Source of the DNA: Bradyrhizobium sp. MOS003
GTDB taxonomy: Bacteria; Pseudomonadota; Alphaproteobacteria; Rhizobiales; Xanthobacteraceae
Assembly: GCF_003020125.1 (NCBI RefSeq)
Contig: NZ_PYFW01000005.1
Span: 186,001 to 250,000, forward strand
Direction of reading: 5' to 3'
DNA: 64,000 nucleotides
Positions 53,353-63,500 of the stretch are shown in pieces. The position numbers were made by a program, and so were the translations under genes. Numbering within the stretch: the stretch's first letter is position 1; every line of letters starts with the position of its first letter. Below the pieces are notes generated by a model that saw nothing but the letters and a program-made list of their open reading frames with translations, searched no databases and was not told the DNA's origin.

Positions 53353-54783
53353 CTAGTAAGCTTCCTGGAACATCACGGCGGACGCTGTCCGGACCATAAT
53401 CTTCAAATCTAGCCAAATACTCCAATTGCTGACGTACCAGACGTCATATTCGACCCGCTTCTCCATCAGATCGATCGTCGGAGTTTCTCCCCTGAAGCCG
53501 TTCACCTGGGCCCAGCCGGTCAGGCCCGGCTTCATGTGGTGGCGATAGACGTACTTGCTGATGAGTTCATCGTAATAATTGTCATGGGCCAGCGCGTGCG
53601 GACGCGGCCCAACCAGCGACATGTCCCCGCGCAGCACGTTCCAGAGCTGCGGCAGTTCGTCGATGCTTGTCATGCGAAGGAAGCGCCCGATCTTGGTGAC
53701 GCGGACATCCTGCTTGGTCGCCTGGGCGATGGTTTCGCCGTTCTCGCAAACGGTCATGCTGCGGAACTTCCAGATCTCGAACGGCCTGCCATTGAAGCCG
53801 CGGCGCGACTGGCGAAATATGACCGCCCCCGGGGAATCGAGCTTGATCAGCACGGCAACGGTGAGCAACAGCGGTGTCAGGATCACGAGGGCGAACAGAG
53901 CCACGCCGACATCGAGAAAGCGCTTCTGCAACCGCTCGAGAATGGTGAGAGGCGGCCGCTGGATCTCGACCGCTACGGTTCCACTAACCGGCAGGAAGGG
54001 ACGAGCCACCAGATCGGCGATCGGATCGTCCGGCAGCAGGCGTATCGGCTGTGGGACCGCGCGCAGATAGGGCCCGAGCTTGCGGAGCATCGGCAATTCG
54101 TTCCAGTCGAGCGCAAGCAGGTATTCATCGACATCGGCCGAGCGCGACTGACGGATCACATCGCGAATCTGCCGCTCCCAATGGCCGTCATCCCGGTCGT
54201 CGCCAAGCACGAAATGGCGCATCACGTCGAAGCCGTTTCTCCGCAGGTCCTTGAAGCGGCTGGAGGTGAAGTCGAGCGGCTTGAGGCTGAGCAGGATCAC
54301 CTTGCGATCGACCAGCCGGCTTCTCGCGAAGCTCGTACCGAACACCGCCTGCCAGACGAAGCGGAGGCTGACCAAGCCAAGTCCGCCGATCACGGCGAAC
54401 ACGATGACGGTGCCGCGGGACAGATTGTCGGTTGATTTCAGCAAGAAGGCCGCAACCGCAAGGATCGTCAGCGACGTCAGCCAGATCAACACTGCCTTTC
54501 GAAGCTGCCAGACGATATTGAGCAGCCTGTGCGTGGCATAGACGTCCCTGAAATAGGCGACCGCGACGAACACCACGCCGACGAATAATCCCGCTCCCAC
54601 TGGAGCGCCGTCGGTGGGCGAAGCGACGGCCGCGCCGTACAGCGAAGCCCCGGCGGCATAGCTCAACAAGATCAGCAGAAAGTCAGCAGCAATGACGACG
54701 ATCTGAAATGGCCTCTGAAGAGCGCCACCTCGCGTCGACGACAACGCGTGGGCGTTTTCAGAACCGTAAGTTGCAACAGCCAT
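53353..54783 (-). CDS. Polyprenyl-phosphate sugar-phosphate transferase (GumD/WcaJ-like priming enzyme)
   Basis: The 476-aa protein has four N-terminal membrane helices, a CoA-binding-like middle region, and a C-terminal bacterial sugar-transferase domain. That domain opens with KRFLDVGVALFALVILTPLLL and carries KFRSM, LRMTSIDELPQLWNVLRGDMSLVGPRP and the late KPGLTGWAQVNGFRGE. It should start the repeat unit by moving hexose 1-phosphate onto undecaprenyl phosphate at the inner face of the membrane. It is monocistronic, with a long upstream region that carries the shared palindromic motif. Confidence 0.94.
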   Translation of the reverse strand: MAVATYGSENAHALSSTRGGALQRPFQIVVIAADFLLILLSYAAGASLYGAAVASPTDGAPVGAGLFVGVVFVAVAYFRDVYATHRLLNIVWQLRKAVLIWLTSLTILAVAAFLLKSTDNLSRGTVIVFAVIGGLGLVSLRFVWQAVFGTSFARSRLVDRKVILLSLKPLDFTSSRFKDLRRNGFDVMRHFVLGDDRDDGHWERQIRDVIRQSRSADVDEYLLALDWNELPMLRKLGPYLRAVPQPIRLLPDDPIADLVARPFLPVSGTVAVEIQRPPLTILERLQKRFLDVGVALFALVILTPLLLTVAVLIKLDSPGAVIFRQSRRGFNGRPFEIWKFRSMTVCENGETIAQATKQDVRVTKIGRFLRMTSIDELPQLWNVLRGDMSLVGPRPHALAHDNYYDELISKYVYRHHMKPGLTGWAQVNGFRGETPTIDLMEKRVEYDVWYVSNWSIWLDLKIMVRTASAVMFQEAY

Positions 54784-55396
54784 TCGAACCTCTGCCTATC
54801 GAGAGAGTATCTGACGCTCATCGTGATGCTGAAGACTCGTCACTTCCCCGCGCCGAACGTGTTGCGTGATCGCAGCGACATTGTGGCGCTGCACGCAAAA
54901 CTTTTGCGGCGCACGAATGATGTTGCCATGTTGAAATGCGAAGCGAAATTCGACGCGCTGAAAATGTCGTCACAGTGCCGACATATGAGCGAACGCGCTG
55001 CCCTATTTTGACTCAAGTTCCACGTCCGCCGCGATGCTTTGCCGTTGCGTGAGCACCTCTCGCTCATCTTTCAGGCGAGGCAATCCTTCGGCGAACCACA
55101 ATTGAGTCATTTGCGAGAATTCCGATGATTTTCTATCTGGGCGTGCGATGTGGAATTGCGCCCCGGGGCATGCATTCCTGCCGCGCTCTCGCCTTCAGCA
55201 ATGCAATTCTTACGGATCGACCGTTCGCACCGCGATCGTATGACAAGGTGGGCAAAAACTTCCGCCCTTCTTTTGGCGTGATCAAGCCGGACAACCAGGA
55301 CGCTCTCCACCGACCTCATGTTGTCTGTGTTAGATGGAAGCTCTCCGGTGCCGGCGACTTGGGGAAATTTTTCGACCACCCGATCGATTGAGCACC
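54784..55396. promoter_or_regulatory. 613-base divergent control region before the priming transferase
   Basis: No gene is supported; a short frame at 55125-55391 has no domain and poor composition. The part near the transferase carries the perfect palindrome GCAAAACTTTTGC and the shared motif. It separates the priming enzyme (minus) from the metallophosphoesterase (plus). Confidence 0.5.
54895..54917. promoter_or_regulatory. Shared palindromic motif, copy 2
   Basis: GCAAAACTTTTGC is a perfect palindrome at 54895-54907. It overlaps CTTTTGCGGCGCACGAA at 54901-54917, which matches the copy at 49632-49648 in 15 of 17 bases. Confidence 0.45.
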
Positions 55397-56131
55397 ATGA
55401 TATCTCTCGCCCGACCACGTCCGCTTCCCAAACCGCAATTGCCGGAGGGAGTCCGCATCTATGCGATCTCGGACATTCACGGATGCGCGCATCTGCTCCA
55501 GCCCATGTTGCGCGTGATCGACGCCGACATTGCCTGCAGCCGGCCGCGCTACGCGATCGAGGTCTTCATGGGCGATTACATCGATCGCGGCCCGGATACG
55601 CGCTCCACCCTCGACGTCCTGATCGAACGAAGCCGCCGGGGCAACGCGGTTTTCCTCAAAGGGAATCACGAGGCATTTCTGGTGAATGTGTTCGAAGACC
55701 CTTCATTGTTCGAGGATTGGATTGCCGTCGGCGGGACCCAGACGCTGACGTCCTACGGGCTTGCGCCGCCGGACTTGAGGCGCGACGAACCGGCATCGAT
55801 CATGCGCGATTTGATCCGGGCGATGCCCACCGAGCATCTGGAATTCCTCGACAATCTGCGGCTGAGCTTCAGTTGTGGAGACTTCTTCTTCGCCCACGCC
55901 GGCGTTCGCCCCGGCATTCCCCTGGCAGAGCAGACGGAGCGCGATCTGCTCTGGATTCGCGACGAGTTCCTGCGCAGCGAGGAGCAGTTCGGCAAGTATA
56001 TCGTGCATGGCCACACACCGGTCCGCAGTGCCGAATTCATGGCGAACCGCGTCAACATCGACACCGGCGCCTATGCGACCGGCAACCTCACCTTGATGAG
56101 CATCCAGGGCAGCCGGATGCTCGCGGTGTGA
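55397..56131 (+). CDS. Serine/threonine-type metallophosphoesterase
   Basis: The 244-aa protein carries the calcineurin-like metallophosphatase motifs in order: DIHG (Asp26, His28), GDYIDRG (Asp60, Asp63), GNHE (Asn90, His91), HAG and HGHTP. These bind two metals and hydrolyse phosphate esters. The layout resembles bacterial PrpA-type phosphatases. It lies next to the exopolysaccharide locus and could remove phosphate from a protein or a lipid intermediate there, but the link is only positional. Confidence 0.88.
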   Translation: MISLARPRPLPKPQLPEGVRIYAISDIHGCAHLLQPMLRVIDADIACSRPRYAIEVFMGDYIDRGPDTRSTLDVLIERSRRGNAVFLKGNHEAFLVNVFEDPSLFEDWIAVGGTQTLTSYGLAPPDLRRDEPASIMRDLIRAMPTEHLEFLDNLRLSFSCGDFFFAHAGVRPGIPLAEQTERDLLWIRDEFLRSEEQFGKYIVHGHTPVRSAEFMANRVNIDTGAYATGNLTLMSIQGSRMLAV

Positions 56132-56212
56132 GGTGGCAGCTTGTCGCGGCGGCTTGCCCATCGGCCGGTCGAAACCGTTTCGCGACCAGCATGGCATCGA
56201 CCTCGGCGGGAT

Positions 56213-56503
56213 CTAGTTGAGCAAGCGTGGCTGTTCCAGCCGCGTACGTGTTTCGGCCATCCAATCGTTCCAGGCTCGCTCGTGCTTGACGTAAAGCTCC
56301 AGCCAACGCTTCCCATGTCCGTCCTGATGTCTGTCCTGGCGGACACGGCGCGCCTCGACAAGCAAGTCGGCGCCAGGGCGGGAGCCCGGATTGTCCAGCG
56401 CTTCGAACTCGACCGTCTCCGAGATCGTCAGCCCGACAAGCACGCGTTGTCCGGCGCCATCGACGATGTAGCGTCGCGGCGCGTCGTTCTTGGGTTCACT
56501 CAT
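56213..56503 (-). CDS. Conserved-looking small protein of unknown function
   Basis: The 96-aa cytoplasmic-looking protein begins MSEPKNDAPRRYIVDGAGQR and has the segment GLTISETVEFEALDN. The C-terminal half is rich in charged and Trp residues (KRWLELYVKHERAWNDWM). I recognise no domain. Composition and codon use look real. It lies on the minus strand with another small gene upstream. Confidence 0.6.
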   Translation of the reverse strand: MSEPKNDAPRRYIVDGAGQRVLVGLTISETVEFEALDNPGSRPGADLLVEARRVRQDRHQDGHGKRWLELYVKHERAWNDWMAETRTRLEQPRLLN

Positions 56504-56554
56504 CTCGTCATGCCCATTCGTGTCAGTGAGATCCGCCGGCTCGTCGAGCGTTGC

Positions 56555-56725
56555 CTAAAAGGCGCGTCGGGCGTGGCCGAACGTCGAGGTGGGAGTCGGC
56601 TCGTCGATTCGGCGCGAGGCGAAGGATGAATCCGCAGGGCTTCGTTGGACGCGCCAAGCACGCAACGCGTATCCCAAGGTGAGGCCAGCGCTGAAGATGA
56701 AGGCGGAGAGGAATGCAGAAGTCAT
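56555..56725 (-). CDS. Very small membrane protein of unknown function
   Basis: The 56-aa protein starts MTSAFLSAFIFSAGLTLGYA, a single membrane helix. It ends RAWRVQRSPADSS ... GHARRAF, a basic cytoplasmic tail. AGGA lies upstream of the ATG at 56725. A longer start at 56782 exists but lacks a ribosome-binding site. Small helical proteins like this are often missed in annotation. No function can be given. Confidence 0.5.
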   Translation of the reverse strand: MTSAFLSAFIFSAGLTLGYALRAWRVQRSPADSSFASRRIDEPTPTSTFGHARRAF

Positions 56726-57064
56726 GGGGATAGTCCTGGATAGTCGCGGCTTCATCAAGAGTGAGTAGTGTGTCGACATCATGGTTCTTGCCGAGTCCGG
56801 GCGCCGAAAGATTGTTCATGCCTGACCTCTCACGTGCATGCAGCAAAGCATTCCCTTCATCGGCCGCGGCGATCAAGATCCGTCTATTAGGGCCACGTTA
56901 TATAGAGAGATGCCCTCGCGACCACGGACCTGCTGCCGTCGGATGGACATGGCGCGCTTCCCAACGAACGGGAAATTTCGGGCCAACCGGCCAATCCATC
57001 CCTTGCAACCATTCGGGACCCGTCGCATTATTTCGCATCTCATATTACGAGGGATTCAATCCAC
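56726..57064. other. 339-base region without a gene
   Basis: Nothing coding is supported. The right part is AT-richer and ends with GAGGGA before the small exported-protein gene, so it probably holds that gene's promoter. Confidence 0.4.
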
Positions 57065-57331
57065 ATGACCGTTCGCGCTCTTATTCGATCCATTGCCCTG
57101 CCCGCTCTCGGCCTCGCTTTGACTGCCTCAGTGGCGCCGGCCGCCGAGCTCGCGCTGGCTCCGGCACATCAGCGGGCGGCCTACGCGCAAACCGGGGTCG
57201 TGCTGTGGGATGACGTCTATCCGCCCGCGATCTACGGCCCACAGCTTCGCTCCGTCGATGAAGTCGCCGCCATGAAGGCGCAGGCGCGTCCGGTGTCCCA
57301 GCGCTGGTGGGGTTATTGGTACGTCCGGTGA
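57065..57331 (+). CDS. Small exported protein of unknown function
   Basis: The 88-aa protein has a signal peptide (IRSIALPALGLALTASVAPAAE). The mature part is about 65 residues with an aromatic end RWWGYWYVR. No domain is recognised. GAGGGA lies before the ATG. It is followed by a hairpin terminator and is not coexpressed with the giant gene, which lies on the other strand. Confidence 0.65.
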   Translation: MTVRALIRSIALPALGLALTASVAPAAELALAPAHQRAAYAQTGVVLWDDVYPPAIYGPQLRSVDEVAAMKAQARPVSQRWWGYWYVR

Positions 57332-57384
57332 GCCTGGGAACGTTAGGGTAAGAGTTCCCTGAGAGGCCAGCCACCTTCGAGCAT

Positions 57385-57422
57385 AGACCGCCGATCCACG
57401 GATACCCGGTGACGGCGGTTTT
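57385..57422 (+). terminator. Terminator after the small exported-protein gene
   Basis: ACCGCCG pairs with CGGCGGT across a 19-base loop, followed by six T. Confidence 0.75.
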
Positions 57423-57558
57423 TTCGTGGGTGCGCGCGCCGATTGCTTCGACGGTTTCACTCAGATTGAAAGCCAGCGATCGACGCGATCCAGCCGCCAA
57501 CGTGCACGTCGTAGATCCTGGCGGACTGCCGGGACGACGACTCCGGAGACAGACGGAC

Positions 57559-57589
57559 GAACCGCCAACGCCTGCTCCGAAGGCGGTTC
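57559..57589 (-). terminator. Possible terminator of the giant repeat gene
   Basis: GAACCGCC and GGCGGTTC (8 bp) flank a 15-base loop five bases past the stop on the minus strand. There is no clear T-run, so the call is weak. Confidence 0.35.
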
Positions 57590-57593
57590 CCTC

Positions 57594-60500
57594 TCAGCTC
57601 AACAGGAAGTTGCCGTTGTGCAGCGTGCCGGTCGCATTCTGCAGGCTCACGTCCATATCGCTCGTCCCGTCGCCGTCGATATCGATCTGAAGATAGTCGT
57701 TACCGGGCCCCGAATTCTGCAAGTGAGCCGACGCCTGGTTGGCACCGAGCAACCCCGCATTCTCCACGTACTCGATGTGACCGCCGGCGACGCTGATGCC
57801 CGAGAACGTGAAGCTGTCATTGTCGGCATCGAAATTGTGAATGGTATCGGCCGCACCGGCGGCGGAGTCCGCGGTGCTGAGGAAGCAGAAGTTGTCGTGT
57901 CCCGCGCTGGCGTAGATCTCGTCCGCGCCCGTCCCGGCGGTGATCGTGGTGTTGCCCGCCGTGTTGCCGATCGTGATGCGGTCGAAATTCGCGGAGCCGT
58001 TGATGGTCTCGACGTTCTTCACCGTGATGTCGAAGACATTCATGTTGATGTTCAGGGTGTCGTTGCCGTCACCGAGATCGATCACGTTCGCCGGGCTGCC
58101 CTGCAGCGTCAGGACATCGTCCGACGAGCTGCCGTTGAGCAGGTTCACGTTCCACAGATTGTCGAACGAATTGCTGCCTGCGGCGAGGTTGAGGACGTTG
58201 GCCGTTCCTTCTCCGAGATTGACGTTCACGCCGGACACCGTGTTCAGCAGCGTCAGCGTGTCATCCGACGGATTGAGATTGCCGGTAAAGTCGCTGCCGT
58301 TGAGATTTTCGACGCCACTGATGCTGAGCGAGTTGACGCCGTTGGCGAGCCACACCCAGTCGCTTCCGCCGCCCATATCGATGGCGGTTCCGTTGACGTC
58401 GTTGGTCAAGGTCAGCTGATTGTCGGCAGAATTGCCGTTGATGTGTTCGACACCCGTCGCGGCGAATGCGGCGTAGTTTCCGCCGAGGACGATCGTGTCC
58501 TGGCCGTTGCCGAGATCGATCGCGACGCCGTTGGCGGCCGCGATCGAACCAGTGACGGTCAGGGTGTCGTCGCCCGCCGTTCCGTTGACGTGGTTGACGT
58601 CGTAGATGTTCACGAACGAGTTGGCGCCGGCGGCGAGGTACATCGTATTGTCGCCGTTGCCGAGGCTGATGTTCAGGCCCGTGACCGTCGTCGACAGGGT
58701 GAGCACGTCGTTGACACCGGGCGTCGCGCCGTAATCGGTTCCGCCGACATTCTCGACACCGATCAGGCTGAGCGTATTGGCACCGCCCGCGAGGCTGACC
58801 TGATCGTTGCCGCCGCCGAGATCGACGACCAGTCCGTTGGCGTTCGCCGTGAGATTGACGAACTCGTCGTTGCCGGTGCCGGTCACGTTCTCGACGCCGG
58901 CGAGATTGAGCGTGTAGCCGTTGCCGAAGGTGCCGTTGAGCAGGACGGTGTCGCCCGTCCCCGTCCCCAGATTGATCGCATGCCCGAAGATGTTCGATCC
59001 GACACGAAGATAGTCGTCTCCGGCCGTTCCGATCACGGGTGCGGAGTTGGAGAATTGCTGCGTCGAGAGATCGATCGGGCTTCCCGGCGTGCCCGACGAT
59101 TGCAACAGGATGGCGTCGCTGAACTGCAGCACTTCAACGTTGCTCAGGGTGTCGGTGCCGTCGCGGTTCGAAACACTGTCCTGAACCTGGATCGTCCCTG
59201 ATGTCATGATGGCGTATTGCGATTGCGCACCCGAGAAGATCGCCATGTCGGTGCCGGTGCCACCGTCGATCGCATCGTCACCGCCCTGGCCGGTGATGCC
59301 GTCATTGCCGCCGCCGGCATTGATCGTGTCGCCAGCGCCGCCGCCGAAGAAGAACTCGTTGCTCGAACCGCCGACGAGCAGGTCGGCCTGGTTCGAACCC
59401 TGGACGCTGTTGACGCCGCCCGTGATGAAGTCGGCGCCGGCCGCACCGCTCACAATTCCCGTCGAAAGATCGACGGAAACTCCGCCCCCGCTCGCCTGGG
59501 AATAGGAAACCCGGGTATTGCCGTTACCGGTGATGTTGTCGTTGCCGAGCAGGCCCTCGAACAGGTTGAAGGTGCCGAACGATCCGGCCGAGGTGACACC
59601 GGTGAAGCCGGTGGCATTGTAGACGTCGTTCAGGTTGCTGCCGGTCGCACTGTTGACGCCCACATAGGTGTCGGTGCCGATCGAGCCGCCGCCGGTTGCA
59701 GTTCCCGCCTGCAGATTGACGGTCACCGCATCGGTTGCGCTGGAATAGATGATGCGGGTGTTACCGTTGCCGGTGATCGTATCGTTGCCGGCCAGACCCT
59801 CGAACTGGTTGAAATTGCCGTTGTTGCCGACGTTGTTGATCGTGGTGTTCTGGAAACCGACGGCGCCGAAATTCGTGGCCGTGAAGACATCGTTGAAGTT
59901 GGTGCCCTGGGCCCCCTCGATCCCGCGGAGCGTATCGTTGCCGATCGAGGCGTCGCCGGTCGCGGTGCCCGCCGTGAAGTCGATGGTAACAGGACCGGTC
60001 GAGAAGTAGAGGTTGTTGTAGCTGGCGATGTCGAACCCGCCGCGGCCGTCGATGAAATCGTCGCCGGCAAAGCCGGTGAACGTCTCCGTTGTCGTTGTAA
60101 TGTTGCTACCCCGGATGGTGTCGTTGAACATCGATCCCATCACGGCGTTGACGCCGCTGAAGGTATCGTTGCCCGTGGAGGCGTCGCCACTCGCAGTACC
60201 TGCCAGCAGATCGACGTTCACCCCGCCGGTTGCGTTGGTGAAGGCAACGCGCGTGTTTCCGTTGCCGGTGATGCTGTCGTTACCTCCCATGCCGATGAAT
60301 TCGTTGAAGGTCCCGTTGGACCCGGCATTTTGGCTGGATCCGCTGAATCCATTGGCGTTGAAGACATCCGCGGCGTTCGAGCCGCGCACGGATTCGACCG
60401 ACCGCAGCGTGTCGGTACCGACCGTTGCGGCATCGCCTGTCACGGTTCCCGAGGCCAGCTGAACGTTGATCCCGCCCACTGCGGCCGGGTCGAGCGCGTA

Positions 60501-63500
60501 GTCCGCCCGGTCGAAGCCGGCCCGGCCGTCGATGAAGTCGTCGCCGGCGCGGCCTTCGAAGATTTCCACGGTCCCCGGACCATTGGTGCTGCCCAGCAGT
60601 TGGTCCGCAAAGCCGGAGCCGACGACGCCTCCGAACCCCGAGCCCACCAGGGTATCGGTGCCGACCGAACCATCTCCGGTCGCCGAATGGGCCGCCAGAT
60701 CGACGGTCACGCTGCCCGTTGCGCTGGCGTAGGAGATGCGCGTCAGGAGCGCACCCAGGCTATTGGTCGCGCCCGTGATGCTGTCGTTCCCGCCGCGCCC
60801 TTCGAACTCGTTGAAGCCCGCGTTGGTGCCGGCAATGCCGGTATCGCCGGTGAAGCCGGTTGCGTTGAACGTGTCGGCATAGTCGCTGCCCACGATGGCC
60901 TCGACGTTCACCAGCGTGTCAGTGCCGACGCCTGGTCCCGTCACGGAGCCTGCCGCGAGATTTGCGGTAATGCCTCCGGTTGCCGCGACATAATCGGCGC
61001 GGTCGAAGCCGAGGCCGCCATCGAGCAAATCATCGCCGTCGAGACCCTTCAGGCGATCGTTGCCACCGAGGCCACTCAAATTGTCAGCATAGACCGTGCC
61101 GACCAGCGTGTTCGGATTGGCGTCGCCGATCAGGTGAACGCCAGGCGCGAAGATGAAGTCCGCAGCCGTGAGGCTCGCCAGATTGACATTCTGCAGCGTC
61201 AGGCTATCGCCATTGCCGAAATTGATGAACGTGTTCGATCCCTGCTGCGAGGCGATCGCCTGGACATCGGCGAGGTTGTAGATGCCGACGCCCGAAAGGT
61301 CGATCTTGTCGCCCTGCGCATGCGAGAAGTCGCCGATGAAATCGGCCCCGCCGCCGCTCACATAAACGAAAGTGTCGGCGCCGCCATTGCCAACCAGATT
61401 ATCGCCGCCGCTGCCACCCTTCAGCGTATCGGTGAAGTTCGACCCGGACACGCCGTTCACGCCGCCCGTGATGGTGTCGTGCCCGACTGAGCCGTCTCCA
61501 CTGACGGTGCCGCTGGCGAGATCGACAACAACACCGCCAGTCGCGTTCGCAAACAACAGCTGCGTGCTGCCATTGCCGTTGATGAGATCGTTGCCGCCCT
61601 GGCCCTGGAAGGAGTTGAACCCGACGAAGCCCGTCGCATCGTAAGTGTCGGCAAAATTGCTGCCGTAGACGCTGTTGACGCCCGTGAAGGTGTCATGCCC
61701 GACCGAGACATCGCCCGTGACCGAGCCGGCGTTCAGGCTGACGGTGACGGCGCCGGTGGCGTTGATGTAGAGCAGTCGGGTGTTGCCGTTGCCGGTGATG
61801 GCATCATCGCCGCCGAGGCCCTCGAACTGGTTGAAAGTACCGAACGAGCCGGCATTGGCGCTGCTGCCGTTGAAGCCGGTCGCCAGATAGGTGTCGACGT
61901 AGCCCGTGCCCTGAATGCCCTCGATCGAGCGCAGCGTGTCCGTGCCGATCGATGCATCGCCGGTCGCGGTGCCCGCCGCCATGTCGACGGTGACGCCGCC
62001 CGTGACCGTGCTAATGCTGTTGTAGATCGCCGTGTCGAAGCCGCCGCGGCCGTCGATGTCGTCGTTGCCGCCAAGACCGGTGAAGTTGTTGTTGAAGCTG
62101 CTGCCGAACAGCGTGTCGGAGAAGGTCGATCCCTGCACCGCATTGACGCCGGTGAAGGTATCGGTGCCCTCGGTCGCACCCGAGGCGCTGCCGGCAACCG
62201 TGACCGCGTTCGTCGTTCCGACGGCGCTGGTCTCGAGGTCGACGCTGACGCTCGAGGCCGCGATCTGGTAGTTCAGGCGGGTCGAGCCGTTGCCGATGAT
62301 GGTGTCGTCCCCGCCGGCGCCGGCGAAGTCGTTGAAGGCGCCGGAGGATCCGACATTGCTCGCTCCGGCCTGACCGAATCCGGTCGCGTCGAACGTGTCG
62401 TCGAAATTGGTGCCGCGGGCAGCCTCGACGTTGCGGATCGTGTCGGTGCCGACCGTCGCATCGCCGTTCACGGTGCCTGCGGCGAGGTGAACATAGATGC
62501 CCGAGGTGGTCGTCGTGTCCGAATTGTAGGTGACCTGGTCGTAGCCGCCGCGGCCGTCGATATAGTCGTCACCGCCGCGTCCCTCGTAGGTCTCGTAGGT
62601 GAAGGCCGCATTGTCGCTACCGTAGAACGTGTCGTTGGAGGCCGAGCCCCAGACGGTCGAGACGTTGGAGAAGGTGTCGTGGCCGACGGAGGCATCGCCG
62701 TCCGCGGTCCCGGCCCCGATGTCGACAGTGACCGCGCTGGTGGCTCCCAGATACGACAACCGGGTCACGATCTGACCCAAGGCATTGATATCGCCGACGA
62801 CGATGTCGTTGCCGCCGCGCCCTTCAAACTCGCTCTGCCCGGTGGCGACACCGGGCAAACCGGTCGAGCCGATAAACCCGCCCGCATTAAACGTGTCGGC
62901 ATAATCGCTGCCGAGGATGCCTTCGACATTCGTCAGTACGTCCGTTCCGACGCCAGCGCCGGTCACCGAGCCGGCCGCAAGATTGGCCGTGATGCCTCCC
63001 GTTGCATCGCCGTAATCGGCGCGATCGAAGCCCTGGCCACCATCGAGCTGATCGTTGCCGCCAAGCCCCTGCAGGACGTCATTGCCGCCAAGACCGCTCA
63101 GATTGTCGACATAGACCGTGCCCGCCAGCGTGTTCGGGTTGGCGTCGCCGATCAGGTGAACGCCAGGCGCGAAGATGAAATCCGCAGCCGTGAGGCTCGT
63201 CAAATTGACGTTCTGCAGCGTCAGGCTGTCGCCGTTGCCGAAATTGATGAACGTGTTCGATCCCTGCTGCGAGGCGATCGCCTGCACGTCGGCGAGGTTG
63301 TAGATGCCGGCACCCGACAGGTCGATCTTGTCGGCCTGCCCATGCGAGAAGTCACCGATGAAATCGGCGCCGCCGCCGGTCACATACACGAAGGTGTCGG
63401 CGCCGCCGTTGCCGAGCAGATTGTCGGCGCCGCTGGCCCCCTTCAGCGTATCGTTGAAGCCCGATCCGGACACGCTGTTCACGCCACCGGTGATGGTGTC

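Noticed and set aside
55125..55391. An 88-codon frame in the region before the metallophosphoesterase
   Set aside because: No ribosome-binding site, no domain, and composition unlike neighbouring genes.
57426..61490. Two long plus-strand frames opposite the giant repeat gene
   Set aside because: They are mirror images of the repeated coding strand; their apparent repeats come from the real gene on the minus strand.
63480..63482. GTG as the start of the giant repeat gene
   Set aside because: The frame continues upstream to the window edge with the same repeats in register, so the true start is outside.
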